Positions 21,557 to 33,550 of a stretch of 64,000 nucleotides of DNA are shown here, one piece after another. The position numbers were made by a program, and so were the translations under genes. Source of the DNA: Tuctoria greenei (Eukaryota > Streptophyta > Magnoliopsida > Poales > Poaceae); assembly GCA_036927565.1 (NCBI GenBank), contig JAYESD010000008.1:168850922-168914921 (forward strand). The letters run 5' to 3'. The notes beneath the pieces were generated by a model. It did not search any database. It was given only the letters and a program-made list of their open reading frames with translations, and was not told where the DNA came from. How positions within the stretch are numbered: the first letter of the stretch is position 1; each line of letters starts with the position of its first letter.

Positions 21557-24500
21557 TTGTTTTTGCAGGCCTATTCCTCTGGTGGATCCAAATGGGTGCT
21601 AGACAGTGGATGCACCAACCACATGACCGGAGAAAGGAGGATGTTCGTGGAATATGAAGAAAATGAGGACCCAAACGAAGACATCTACTTCGGAGATAAT
21701 AGTCAAGGAAAGGTGCTCGGTACTGGTAAAATTGCAATATCCTCTGAACACACGCTTTCTCAGGTTTTACATGTTGAATCTTTAGATTATAACCTGCTGT
21801 CCATATCTCAACTATGTGACAAAGGTTATAATTGCTTGTTCACTAACGAGGGTGTAACCGTCTCAAGGAGGAGTGATGGTTCCATTGCATTCAAGGGTAT
21901 GTTGAAGGGAAAGCTTTACCTTGTTGACTTTAACAAGGATAAAGCCGAACTCGACACATGCTTGATTGCAAAAACCAACATGGGTTTGCTGTGGCATAGA
22001 CGGCTAGCGCATGTTGGTATGAGGAATCTTCTAAAACTCCTCAAGGGCGAAGACATACGAGGTTTGAAAGATGTTGTTTTTGAGAAAGACAGGATTTGTA
22101 GCGCGTGCCAAGCCGGGAAGCAAGTTGGAGCACATCATCCCGCAAAGAACATCATGACTACAACAAGACCGCTCGAACTACTTCACATGGACTTGTTTGG
22201 TCCAGTTACTTACATAAGCATCGGCGGTAACAAATACGGTTTGGTTATCATTGGTGATTTTTCTCGCTTCACTTGGGTTTTCTTTTTGCATGATAAGTCA
22301 GAAACACAAGGAACACTCAAGAAATTCTTCAAGCGAGCTCAAAACGAGTTTTCATTGTCAATCAAGAGTATTCGAAGCGACAATGGCACGGAGTTCAAGA
22401 ACATACAAGTGGAGGAGTACCTTGATGAAGAGGGCATCAAGCACGAATTTTCAGCGCCATACTCACCACAACAAAATGGAGTTGCCGAAAGGAAGAACCG
22501 AACACTCATAGAGATGGCAAGAACAATGCTCGATGAATACAAGACTTTGGATCGATTTTGGGCGGAAGCGATTAACACCGCTTGCCACGCCGCAAATTGG
22601 CTTTATCTTCATCGACTACTCAAGAAAACTCCCTATGAGCTACTCACCGGTAACAAACCAAACATTTCATACTTTCGAGTTTTCGGTTCTCCATGTTATA
22701 TCCTGAACAAGAAGCCCAGGACTTCAAAGTTCGCTTTGAAGTCCGATGAAGGTTCCTTGCTCGGTTACGATTCGAACACCTACGCCTATCGTGTTTTCAA
22801 CAAGACCTCCGGACTTGTTGAAGTAGCACGTGACGTAGTGTTCGATGAGACTAACGGCTCCCAAAAGAAGCAAGTTGATCCATGTGAATTAGGTAAAGAA
22901 GAAGCTCCTTGTCTAGCATTGAAAAGAATGGCTCTAGGTGAAGTTCGACCACAAGAGTCACCTTCGCACATAAATGAGGAAAATGAACCACAAGAGGGGA
23001 CCAACAATCAAGTCGGAGCTTCAACACAAGCACGAGAGTATGAAGATGATCAACAAGTCAACGAGGGCAACCACTCAGGGGGAGAAGAAAACGATCATGA
23101 AGACACAACTCCCCATGTGCACCACCCAAGAGTACACCAATGAATTCAAAGGGATCACCCAATCAACAACATCATCGGTGACATCCAAAAGGGAGTAACC
23201 ACTAGATCTCGCATAGCTAACTTTTGTGAGCATTACTCGTTTATCTCCTTTTTGGAACCACGCAGGATTGAGGATGCATTGAAGGATCCGGACTGGGTGG
23301 TTGCAATGCAAGAAGAATTGAACAACTTCAAGAGGAACGAGGTGTGGGAACTTGTGGCAAGACCCAATGCAAACATAGTGGGCACCAAGTGGGTCTTCCG
23401 CAACAAACAAGATGAACACGGAGTGGTAACAAGAAACAAGGCGTGACTTGTGGCCAAAGGGTACTCACAAGTCGAAGGTTTGGATTTCGATGAGACTTTT
23501 GCTCTAGTAGCTAGGCTTGAATCTATTAGAATATTACTTGCATATGCTACTGACCATGATTTCAAGCTGTATCAAATGGACGTGAAAAGCGCCTTCCTCA
23601 ACGGACCGATCAAGGAAGAAGTATACGTGGAGCAACCACCCGGGTTTGAAGACGAAGAATTCCCCAACCACGTATATAAATTGTGTAAGGCTCTCTACGG
23701 CCTCAAACAAGCTCCTAGAGCTTGGTATGAGTGTCTTAGAGATTTCTTAATTGAAAATGGTTTTCAAATTGGCAAAGTAGACTATACATTATTCACAAAG
23801 AATTTAGATAATGATCTTTTTATCTGTCAAATCTATGTTGATGACATAATATTTGGGTCAACTAACCAATCCTTCTGTGAAGAATTGAGTAGAATCATGA
23901 CAGACAGGTTTGAAATGTCAATGATGGGAGAATTGAAGTACTTCTTGGGATTCCAAGTGCGGCAACAAAGGGAAGGAACGTTCATAAGCCAAACCAAGTA
24001 CACGCAGGACATACTCAAGAAGTTTGGCATGGACAAGGCAAAGCCCATAAAGACACCCATGGCAACGAATGGCCACTTGGATCTAAATGAAGATGGACCT
24101 AGCGTCGATCAAAAGGTATATTGCTCCATGATTGGATCTCTACTTATGTGCATCTAGGCCAGATATTATGTTGAGTGTATGTTTGTGTGCACGATTTCAA
24201 GCCAACCCTAAGGAATGTCACTTGACAGCCGTAAAAAGAATCTTGAGATATTTAGTTTATACACCCAACCTTGGTCTTTGGTACCCAAAAGGCTCAAAAT
24301 CCAATCTCATTGGTTACTCCGATGCAGATTATGCCGAGTGCAAAGTAGATAGAAAAAGCACCTCCGGCACATGCCAATTTCTAGGGAGATCCTTAGTTTC
24401 TTGGTCATCCAAGAAACAAAATTTCATTGCTTTATCCACAGCCGAAGCGGAGTATGTTGCAGCCGGGAGTTGTTGTGCACAACTCCTTTGGATGCGACAA

Positions 24501-24782
24501 ACTCTAAGAGATTACTGTTACAATATGAACCGTATTCCTCTCCTTTGTGACAATGAGAGTGCCATTAAAATAGCCCACAATGCAGTTGAGCACTCTAGAA
24601 CTAAACACATAGACATAAGACATCATTTCTTGAGAGACCATTCCATGAAAGGAGACATTACCATCTCACATGTCAACACCCAAAAACAATTGGCCGACAT
24701 ATTCACCAAGCCACTTGATGAAAAGCGTTTTTGCGAACTCCGAAATGAACTAAATATCCTTGATTCTCGAAGTGTGGCTTGA
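21557..24782 (+). pseudogene. pol: Sire-A Pol: protease, integrase, reverse transcriptase, RNase H
   Basis: The protease motif LDSGCTNHM is at about 21599-21625. The integrase zinc domain (HRRLAHVGM ... CSACQAGK, about 21994-22125) precedes the catalytic core with HMDLFGP, GDFSRF, SDNGTEF and PQQNGVAERKNRT. RT motifs run from KWVFRNKQDE through LYQMDVKSAF and YGLKQAPRAW to YVDD at about 23836-23847. RNase H shows SDADYA, STAEAEY and CDNESAIK. Breaks are TGA at 23141-23143, TGA at 23444-23446 (CGA in Sire-B) and a small deletion shifting frame near 24150. The frame has no ATG near its start, so pol would depend on readthrough, frameshifting or splicing after gag. Confidence 0.85.
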
Positions 24783-25746
24783 AAAAGTTGCATACCTGTA
24801 TGACCTCTTCAAAATTTTGACTGAATTGTGAAAATCATCCCCCTTCATTTTTTTTTCTCAAAAAACTATGTCAATTATTAGATCTTGATGAATAATGATC
24901 ATTGTGTGATTGTTGTATGCTTACTGGTCAAATTCATCAAGATTAATTGATCTGTTTTGCCCCTCCTATTCTCTATATGAATTGGCTATGCAATTTCTCC
25001 TGGTGACCACGGACTAGTCCGTGGTTACCCGGACTAGTCCGCTCTTGCAGACTAGTCCGCAGAGTGCCGGTTAGAACGGACTAGTCCGATAGACCATGGA
25101 CTAGTCCGATATAGCTCTCTGGATGACTTCGGACTAGTCCGGTCATGTCCGGACTTGTCCGATTTTTCGTGTCCATAACCCTAGCCGCCACCAAACCCAA
25201 ATCTTCTCATCCCCACTTTTGCTCATGCCTTCCTCTCTCTTGCGCTCGAGCCACCAAGGCGATTCTCTGCTCCCCCCGTCGAAAAAGTCCACATTTGGGC
25301 GGAGATCAAGCTTGACCTCTTGGGGATCGAAGCTAGCGGACTTGTCCGGCCTCCAACCCCCAAACCTTGAAGCGTCAATCGATTTCTTCGGTAACTTTCT
25401 TCAAAACCCTAGAAATCTTGTTTTTCTCCATTGTTGATCGTATAGCCTAGCATCCTTCACTAGATACATGCTTACTTGATGTACTACGTGTATGCTAGAC
25501 TAGATTTGCATTAGGAATCATTCCTTGACCAATTTGTTAGGTTTTTGAGGATGAACACCGGACTAGTCCGGTCCATGCACGGACAAGTCCGGTCCACCGG
25601 ACTAGTCCTTACCTGTGCACCGGACAAGTCCGATGTTTTTGAACTGAAAACCTAATTTTTCGATTCCTCAATGCAATTCACTACTATCTTTTCATACTTA
25701 TGCCTTGCATCACTTACCATCATTCTTACAAAATCATTCTCAGATC
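24783..25746 (+). other. Sire-A spacer between pol and the third ORF
   Basis: This non-coding stretch carries two further clusters of CGGACTAGTCCG-type motifs (about 25005-25170 and 25555-25635). Sire-B has the same arrangement at 29733-30691. The spacer could hold an internal promoter or splice acceptor for the third ORF, though I see no decisive signal. Confidence 0.6.
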
Positions 25747-27305
25747 ATGTCCAGCTCAAACATCAAAATCTCCGACTTTGAGGCCGAGTTGGACCACGAA
25801 GTGGCACCTCGATCCTCGTCGGGTCTTGGCAAGAAACGCCAAGAAAGACCCTCGAAGCCAGCTCCTTCACCTCCTCGGTTCGGAGGAAAGTGCTGGCAAA
25901 GAAGCCAGTGTCAAAGGCAGCAGCATCCTCAAGTGCCTCTCGCCAAGCCAAGGGCAAGGGCAAGGGGATAGCAACGGGGCCAGTCGGGCCCTTGAAGCTC
26001 CATGCTCCAAGGGAAGGGGTCCGGGACCCTATTGAGGAGAAGTTCAACGGCAAGGGCAGTGACTCTGCAGCCAAGTTCAGAAGCATTGACTGGTATGGCA
26101 GGCCAAAGCAAGCTGTCGATGGAAGGTTTTGGTGCAACTTCCATGCAAAATTCTACAAAGCGGTGTATCTCCCAATGAAGACACCGGTGGTGCGCAGTCA
26201 GTGGATTGACTGGGCACACCTTGAGAAGAAGAAGTGCTCAGCTTTTGATGAAGTTATTGCAGCAGTTGAGAGGCATAGCCTGAAGGATCTCTTTGCCTTC
26301 AGGCATAACTGGAATGATGAAGTGATTGCACAGTTCTTTGCAACTTGCCACTTCTCAAGTGAAGATGAAGAGAGTGTTACTTGGATGACACACGGATCTA
26401 AGTATAGTATCACTCAAGAGGACTTTGCTAATCTGCTCCATCTGGACACCTCTGGACATGACAGGCTGATCATCCATAACATAGGTGTCATGGAGAAGGA
26501 TAGGATGAAATTCCTATATGAGCCGAACTCAAAGTATGTCCCTCCCTCTACAAAGAACATGAAACCATTCTTTGTGGTCCTCAACAGAGTGCTGAGGAAG
26601 ACTATTGCTCCTAAAGATGGAGATGCTGGGAGCGTGCAGGGTTACCTCCGAACCCTAATGAGAGTCATAAGAAAGGACCGCCCATTTGATGTGGCGGAAT
26701 ACATTTGGAATGATATGGTCAACATACCCTACACGCCTAACAGGTCTTGTGGCTATGCTCCCTATCTCATGTATATGATTGAGAAAGTCACAGGTATTGA
26801 GTTCGTGAAGGATGTGGAGCACACTCCTTTGAGGCCTCAGAAGCCTCAACCAGTGAGGGTCCAGGCTGCTCCCTCGCCGGCCTCCAGTCTCGAGGCACCG
26901 GCAAGATCAAGAAGTGGTGCTAGGGCTATCCCTACCTCTAGGGAAGCCGCTCAGAGAGGATCAGCTAGTGGGATCCTCAAGTACCTGACCGCTATATTCT
27001 CCTCCTGCAAAAAGACCGAAGTGAAGGTCCACAAGCTCAACAAGAGAAGAAAGGAGGACATGAAGTATATAAAGGCCAATATGAAGCAAATCTGCCAGAA
27101 GCTGGAGATCGACCCCATTGGATCTCTAGTGATTTCTGAGGAGTCCGACCCGGACTTCACCGAGCTCAGGCCTCTGAACTCCTCCGAGCTTGCCTACTTT
27201 GGCATTGGGGGCTCGAGCGACTCCGTCCCTCCTCCTTCCCCTCCTTGTCAAGCTGATGATGATGAAGACGAAGACGACGACGAGAGGACCGACAGTAAAG
27301 AGTGA
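25747..27305 (+). pseudogene. Sire-A third (env-like) ORF with one frameshift
   Basis: The frame starts at the ATG at 25747 (MSSSNIKISDFEAE), shifts once near 25880 and continues to a stop at 27303-27305, about 519 codons. The N-terminus is rich in Lys, Pro and Ser, including KGKGKGIATGP. The middle contains PVVRSQWIDWAHLEKK, FAFRHNWNDEVIAQFFATC, WMTHGSKYSITQEDFANLL and the MKPFFVVLNRVLRKTI stretch. A basic helix and an acidic tail follow. The middle resembles the Transposase_32 family of plants. No signal peptide or membrane segment is evident, so an envelope role is not supported by sequence. The product's function is unknown. Confidence 0.75.
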
Positions 27306-27759
27306 AGACCCTAGGACCCTCCTCTCCTTCTTTTTGGTGTCTTGATGCCAAAGGGGGAGAGACTGAGGGGGAGTCTTAGCTTTAGCTGTGGTAGGATGCA
27401 AGGAGAGAGTTCTCTTTATCTTTCTTTGTGATTGTAATGCTTTAACGCTGTTTTCATGTTAATTATGGTTCTGTGTTGAAATGCTTAATTAATTTGCAAG
27501 TATGTGTTGAAATCTGCAATTTTGCTCCTGAAATGACATATGTACTTTGTATTGATTCATCGATGTAAATTATGTCATTCTCAATGTTTCAATGCACTAA
27601 GTTATGCATCCCACCATAAAGAACGCACATATGGATATTTCTCTTACTGCTTGATGTATTTTTGAGTCATATGTGCATACTTTATGAAAATCTCATCTCT
27701 CTTTGTCATATTTTGTAAAATCTCAATTTGTTGTCATCAATCACCAAAAAGAGGGAGAT
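27306..27759 (+). other. Sire-A 3' untranslated region with two polypurine clusters
   Basis: AAAGGGGGAGAGACTGAGGG lies just after the third ORF (27352-27371), and AAAAAGAGGGAGAT abuts the 3' LTR at 27746-27759. The intervening 370 bp are AT-rich and non-coding. Confidence 0.7.
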
Positions 27760-29303
27760 TGAAAGTGCATCTAGGACTCCCTTGTGGGTTTTGGATGATT
27801 TATGACAAGCAATTGGGATCCTAATCTCTTTGTTGAGATGAATGCAGGCCAATAATGAAAAATGAGCAAAATACCAAAAAGAAGGGATAATGAGGAGCAA
27901 AGTGAACTTGATCTCAAGGAAAAGAAATAGTAGATTATTGTGTATGGAGTGTGTTAAGGAAACACACCCAAGAGCTCAATCATATTTAAGCACACACACA
28001 TATTGCACAAAGTTACACAGGACCGGACTAGTCCGATATCAACCGGACTAGTCCGATATCCTTTCTGCACCAGATCGGAGAAATCCGATATCTGTCGGAC
28101 TAGTCCGATATCTTTCTGACTTGAGTCGGACTAGTCCTCCCCAGGGCGGACTAGTCCTCAACACACTTCACAAGTCACACATAATCGCACAAGTCCGTTG
28201 TTAACCGGACTAGTCCGATATTCCTTCTGATCCACTTCGGACAAGTCCGATGTTTACACGGACTAGTCCAAAATACCCACTGATATAAATTGGACAAGTC
28301 CTCCAAGTGCGGACTTGTCATCCAACACACTTAGGGTTTCACGTGTCCCGACAAGTCTGATGGCTATCGGACTAGTCCGAAGATTTCGAGTAGTGAAACC
28401 GGACAAGTCCGTTTTCGACCGGACTAGTCCGATATTTCGGGACACTTAGGGTTTGCTAAACACAGCACACCGGACTAGTCCGATCTTTCTGAACCCTAAC
28501 GGCCACTTTTAGAAACCCCATATAAATAGAGGTGCACGGCCCATTTTTATCCTCTCTCGAACTCTAGCGCTGTCACACCTCCCAAGAGACTCAAAAACCA
28601 CTTCTCTCCACGAAATTAAGTGCAAAATCGATCAATCCTTTGAGGATCACTTCTAGATCATTGGAGAGACACTTGGCACACATCATTGAGCTCTTGGTTT
28701 GAATCTCTAACACACTCCTGCGTTTCAATTGTAATTTCTGAGTGTGTTTTTGGTGCCATTGTGATTTGTAATCTAAGGGAGCTCTCAACGTGTGAGAACG
28801 CCCCTTGAATTTGGTTATTCACCCCTTTGTGATTAGTGGAAGAGGATTGGCCTTCATGGCGATCCGACGAGGGTAGGGTTGGAGAAGACCTGGTCCTTTT
28901 GTGGACTCCTCAACGTGGATGTAGGTTGCCTTCGTGGTAGCCGAACCACGGGCTAAATCGTGTGTCTTGTCCTTTTTGTGTTCATCACTCAAATTGATCA
29001 ACTTACTCTAGGGTTTGATCCACATTGTTCAATTTACATTAAATTGTTGAAAACAAGCCTTAATTGTGATACAATCCAATATATAACTGTTAAACTGTTG
29101 TTTGATTCTCTATTTCCGCTGCATACATTAAAGAATCAACCTAATCGATCAATCTTGATCAACTTAGTACATGAACACCGGACTAGTCCGCACTTTATCG
29201 AACTAGTCCGATTTCTCTAGTATTGAACTTGTTGTTGAGTGTTGCAGGATCCGACAAAAAAAAATCAAAAGGCCTATTCACCCCCCCTCTAGGCCTACAT
29301 TTA
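27760..29303 (+). repeat. 3' LTR of Sire-A
   Basis: The 1544-bp LTR begins TGAAAGTGCATCTAGG and ends CTACATTTA, followed by the duplication GGAAC. It matches the 5' LTR closely. One difference is the loss of about 22 bp near 28472, between two adjacent CGGACTAGTCCG copies, which explains most of the length difference (1567 against 1544). The TATA box is at 28521-28528. Confidence 0.9.
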
Positions 29304-29732
29304 GGAACTGTAGAAATCTGCATGAAAGTTGCTCCAAAACCTGGAATCGGCAACTTTCTTGGAACGGCTGTAGCAATCAATGAATCTGAGTTTGGAAGTA
29401 GTGTCGCTTCCCTTGCCGTTGAACCTCTCCTCGGAGGGATCTGTCTTTCCCTGCCTCGGAGCATGCAGCTTGAGTGTGCCAATCGGGCCCGTGGCAATCC
29501 CTTTGCCCTTGCCCTTCACTTGGCGAGCAGCTGCCGAGCTAGGGCCACCACCTGCTGAAGCCTTGGAGGCAGGCTTCTTGGTGAGCACCTTTTGTTGAGC
29601 CTGAGGTGGAGAGGGTGCCGGCTTGGATGGGCTCTCTTGGCGCTTCTTGCCTTGGCCCGTCGAGGACCGAAGCAAGGCTTCTTGGACCATCTCGGCCTCA
29701 AAGTCGGAGATTTCGTCGTTGGTGCTCGACAT
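29304..29732 (-). pseudogene. Sire-B third (env-like) ORF, N-terminal part
   Basis: The frame starts at the ATG whose first base is 29732 (MSSTNDEISDFEAE) and runs 143 codons without a stop to the Sire-A junction at 29304. With one copy of the GGAAC duplication removed, it is in frame with 17515-16376, giving an uninterrupted frame of about 522 codons. So the Sire-B third ORF seems to have been intact when Sire-A landed. The sequence is closely similar to the N-terminus of the Sire-A third ORF. Confidence 0.8.
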
Positions 29733-30691
29733 TGTCCTGAGAATGAATTACACAAGGTATGGATGAGAATTGATGGCAAGGAATTGCATTGAGGAATTAG
29801 TAATTAGGGTTGAGTTAAGAAAAAATCAGACTGGTCTGGTGTACAGATACGAACTAGTCCGAGTGACTGGACTTGTCCATACATGGACCGGACTAGTCTG
29901 GTGTTCATCACCCAAAACCCTAACTAGACGGCCAATGGTGTTGCTCAATGCAAGAATAGCTCAATATAAATGTAATACATCAAGGAAGCATGTATTTGGT
30001 GAAAGGAACTAAGCTATCTTGCCAACAATGAAGGAAATTACGATTTCTAGGGTTGGGGAGGAAAATTTACGGAAATTGCTCGGTTCTTGAAGATGGAGGA
30101 GTTGAAGGTGCGAACAAGTCTGTGGTCTTCAATCCCTGAGCAATGGAAGTCGTTTTCCACGAAAACACGAGATTTGATGGAGGACGAAAGAAATCGCCTT
30201 TGGGAGCTCGAGCCAGGAGAGAGAGAGAGCTTGAGGCAAGTGTGCGGGTGAAGACGATTAGGGTTTGGCGGCGGCTAGGGTTATGGAGTAAAAAAATCGG
30301 ACTTGTCCAAAAATAATCGGACTAGTCTGAACTTTTCTAGAGCCTATATCGGACTAGTCTGTGGTCGTTCGGACTAGTCCGGACTAACAGTCACTTTGCG
30401 TACTAGTCTGCCGGGGCGGACTAGTCCGGGTAACCACGAACTAGTCCGTGGTCACCAGGGAAGAAATGCTTAGCCCATTCGTATATATTCGAAGGTACTT
30501 ATTAAGAAAATAGAGAGGCAAAGCAAATTAAATAATCTTGATGAATATGATCAGCAAGCATACAACAATCAAGCAATGACCATAATTCATCAAGATCAAG
30601 TAGTTGAAATAGTTTTTGGAGAAAATTGAGAAAGATGATTTTTGCAACTCAAACAATTTATTTTGAAGAGTTCATACAGGTATGCAAGTTT
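29733..30691 (-). other. Sire-B spacer between pol and the third ORF
   Basis: Non-coding DNA with palindrome-type motifs at about 29828-29905 and 30295-30455, mirroring the Sire-A spacer. A GAGAGAGAGAG run occurs near 30215. No gene is seen. Confidence 0.6.
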
Positions 30692-32040
30692 TCAAGCCAC
30701 ATTCCAAGCATGAAGGATATTGAGTTCATTTCAGAGCTCGCAAAAATGTTTTTCATCTAGTGGCTTGGTAAATATATCAGCTAGTTGCTTTTCGGTGTTG
30801 ACATGGGAAATGGTTATGTCTCCTTTCATTGAATGGTCTCTCTAAAATGATGTCGGATGTCTATGTGTTTTGTTCTAGAGTGTTCAACTGGATTATGAGC
30901 AATTTTATGGCACTCTCATTATCAAAAAGGAGTGGAATACGGCTCATATTGTAACTATAATCCCTTAGAGTTTGTCGCATCCAAAGGAGTTGTGCACAAC
31001 AACTCCCGGCTGCAACATACTCCACTTCGGCCGTGGATAAGGCAATGGAATTTTGTTTCTTGGAGGACCAAGAAACTAGGGATCTACCTAGGAATTGGCA
31101 GGTGCCGGAGGTACATTTTCTATCTACTTTGCATCCGGCATAATCTGCATCGGAGTATCCAATGAGATTGAACTTGGAACCTTTGGGGTATCAAAGGCCT
31201 AGGTTGGGTGTATGAACCAAATATATCAAGATCCTTTTAACGGCTATCAAGTGACACTCCTTAGGATTGGCTTGAAATCTCACACACGAACATACATTTA
31301 ACATAATATCAGGCCTAGATGGACATAGGTAGAGTATGGATCCAGTCATGGAGTGATATACCTTTTGATCAACGCTTGGTCCATATTCATTGCGATACAA
31401 GTGTCCATTGGTTGCCATGGGAGTCATGATAGGCTTCGCCTTGTCCATCCCAAACTTCTTGAGTATGTCTTGAGTGTACTTGGTTTCGCTTATGAATGTC
31501 CCTTCCTTTTGTTGTCTCACTTGGAATCCCAAGAAGTACTTCAGCTCTCCCATCATAGACATCTCAAACCTATCTGTCATAATCTTACTAAATTCTTCAC
31601 AAAAGGATTTGTTAGTTGAACCAAAGATAATGTCATCAACATAGATTTGACAGATAAATAGATCATTGTCAAAGTGTTTTGTAAATAGTGTATAATCTGC
31701 TTTTCCAATCTTGAAACCATTTTCAATTAAGAAATCTCTAAGACACTCATACCAAGCTCTAGGAGCTTGTTTGAGGCCGTAGAGAGCCTTACGCAGTTTA
31801 AAGACGTGGTCGGGGAACTCTTTGTCTTCAAATCCGGGCGGTTACTCCACGTACACCTCCTCCTTCATTGGACCGTTGAGGAAGGCGCTTTTCACATCCA
31901 TTTGGTAGAGCTTGAAATCATGGTGAGTAGCATATGCAAGCAATATTCTAAGTGATTCAAGTCTAGCTACGGGAGCAAAGGTTTCATCAAAATCCAAACC
32001 TTCGACTTGTGAATACCCTTTGGCCACAAGTCGTGCCTTG
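30692..32040 (-). pseudogene. pol: Sire-B reverse transcriptase-RNase H
   Basis: On the minus strand the RT continues from the solo-LTR junction through LVAKGYSQVEGLDFDETF, LYQMDVKSAFLNG and the YVDD box (about 31639-31650, in a different frame from the flanks) into IMTDRFEMSMMGELKYFLGF. RNase H follows to a stop at 30692-30694. TAA at 31842-31844 replaces the CAA found in Sire-A, and further frameshifts and stops occur in RNase H. The protein is non-functional. Confidence 0.75.
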
Positions 32041-33550
32041 TGAAAGTGCATCTAGGAATCCCTTGTGGGTTTTGGATGATTTATGACAAGCAATTGAGAT
32101 CCTAATCACTTTGTTGAGATGAGCACAGGTTCTAATGAGAAAATAAACAAGGTGCTAAAAAGAAGGGAGAATGAGGAGCAATGTGAAAAAGAGCTCAAGG
32201 AACAAGTGTAGTAGATCATTGTGTATGGAGTGTGTTAAGGAAACACATCCCAAGAGCTGAAGCACAAACAATCACACACATTGCACAAGTTTATACAGGA
32301 CCGGACTAGTACGACTGACACGGGACTAGTCCAATATCTTTCTGCAGAAGATCGGACAAGTCCGATATCACCATGGACTAGTCTGATATCTCTCTGACTA
32401 GAATCGGACTAGTCCTCCCCAGTGCGGACTACTCCTCCAAACACTTCACAAGTTGAACAAAATCGGACAAGTCCGATATTAGCACGGACTAGTCCAAAAA
32501 ACCCTCTGACCTAAATCGGACAAGTCCTCCAAGTGCGGACTTGTCCCCAATTCACTTAGGGTTTCAAGTTTATGGACAAGTCCGATATCCACCAGACCAG
32601 TCCAAAGATTTCCTAAAGCGAAATCGGACAAGTCCGCTTCTAGCCAGACTAGTCCGATATTTTGGGACACCTAGGGTTTGCTACACATAGTACACCGGAC
32701 TAGACCGGTGTCCACCACGGACTAGTCTGATATTCCTAAACCCTAATGGTCACTTTTGGGAACCCCATATAAATAGGTGTACACGTCCCATCTTTCACCA
32801 CACCTCGACCCCCTGTGCCGTCACACCTCCCAAGAGTCTCAAAAACACATCTCTCCACGAAATCAAAAGCAACAAAGATCAATCCCTTGAGGATACACTT
32901 TGGATCATTGGAGAGACACGGTTCATCACTCATTGAGCTCTTGGTTTGATTCCCTAACACACTCCTGTGGTTTTCATTGTAATCTTTTGTGTATGTTCTT
33001 GGTGGTGTTCTTGTTGTAATCTTGGGGAGCCCTCAACATGTGAGAAGGCCCATTGAATTCGGTTATTCACCCTTTGTGATAAGTGAAGAGGATTGGCATT
33101 CGTGGCGATCCGACGAGGGTAGGGTTAGAGAAGACCCGGTCCATTTGTGGACTCCTAAATGTGGATGTAGGTTGCCTCTGTGGGAACTAAACCACGGGAT
33201 AAAGTGCTTGTGTTCTTACTTCGCGCTCATCGTTCCTATACATCATATCAATCTAGGGTTTCAATCAATCTTGCTTACTTTACATTGAAACATTGAATAT
33301 AAGATTGACTTAAGGTATATCCTAGTTCATAATCGTATAACACTTCAATTACAAGTATATTTCCGCTACATACATCCTAGGATCAAGATAATCGATCAGA
33401 TTTGATAAACCTAGACGGTATACACCGGACTAGTCCGCACTCGACCAGATTAGTCCGATATCTTGAGATTTGATCTGGTTGTTAAGTGTTGCAGGTTCCG
33501 ACAAAATTCAAAAAGGGCTATTCACCCCCCCCCCCTCTAGGCCACATTCA
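32041..33550 (+). mobile_element. Solo LTR 1 of the Sirevirus family inside Sire-B pol
   Basis: The 1510-bp block starts TGAAAGTGCATCTAGG and ends GGCCACATTCA, matching the termini of the other LTRs. The duplication CCTTG lies at 32036-32040 and 33551-33555. It carries the palindrome array (about 32300-32730) and a TATA box at 32768. There is no internal region, so unequal or intra-element LTR recombination has removed it. It lies opposite in orientation to Sire-B. Confidence 0.9.

Larger units (their letters stand above)
17521..29303 (+). mobile_element. Sire-A: nearly complete Ty1/copia Sirevirus nested in Sire-B
   Basis: The 11.8-kb element has LTRs at 17521-19087 and 27760-29303, PBS at 19088, gag, pol, a third ORF and polypurine tracts, all on the plus strand. 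The duplication GGAAC flanks it (17516-17520 and 29304-29308). It interrupts the third ORF of Sire-B in frame. The LTRs look very similar apart from one deletion of about 22 bp, which suggests a recent insertion. Its coding regions carry three stops and two frameshifts, so it is not self-sufficient as it stands. Confidence 0.92.

Noticed and set aside
23833..24060. Minus-strand open frame within Sire-A RT
   Set aside because: It is antisense to conserved reverse transcriptase codons and has no support of its own.
25747..27305. Interpretation of the third ORF as a true retroviral envelope gene
   Set aside because: There is no signal peptide, glycosylation-rich ectodomain or membrane anchor visible; only its position after pol is envelope-like.
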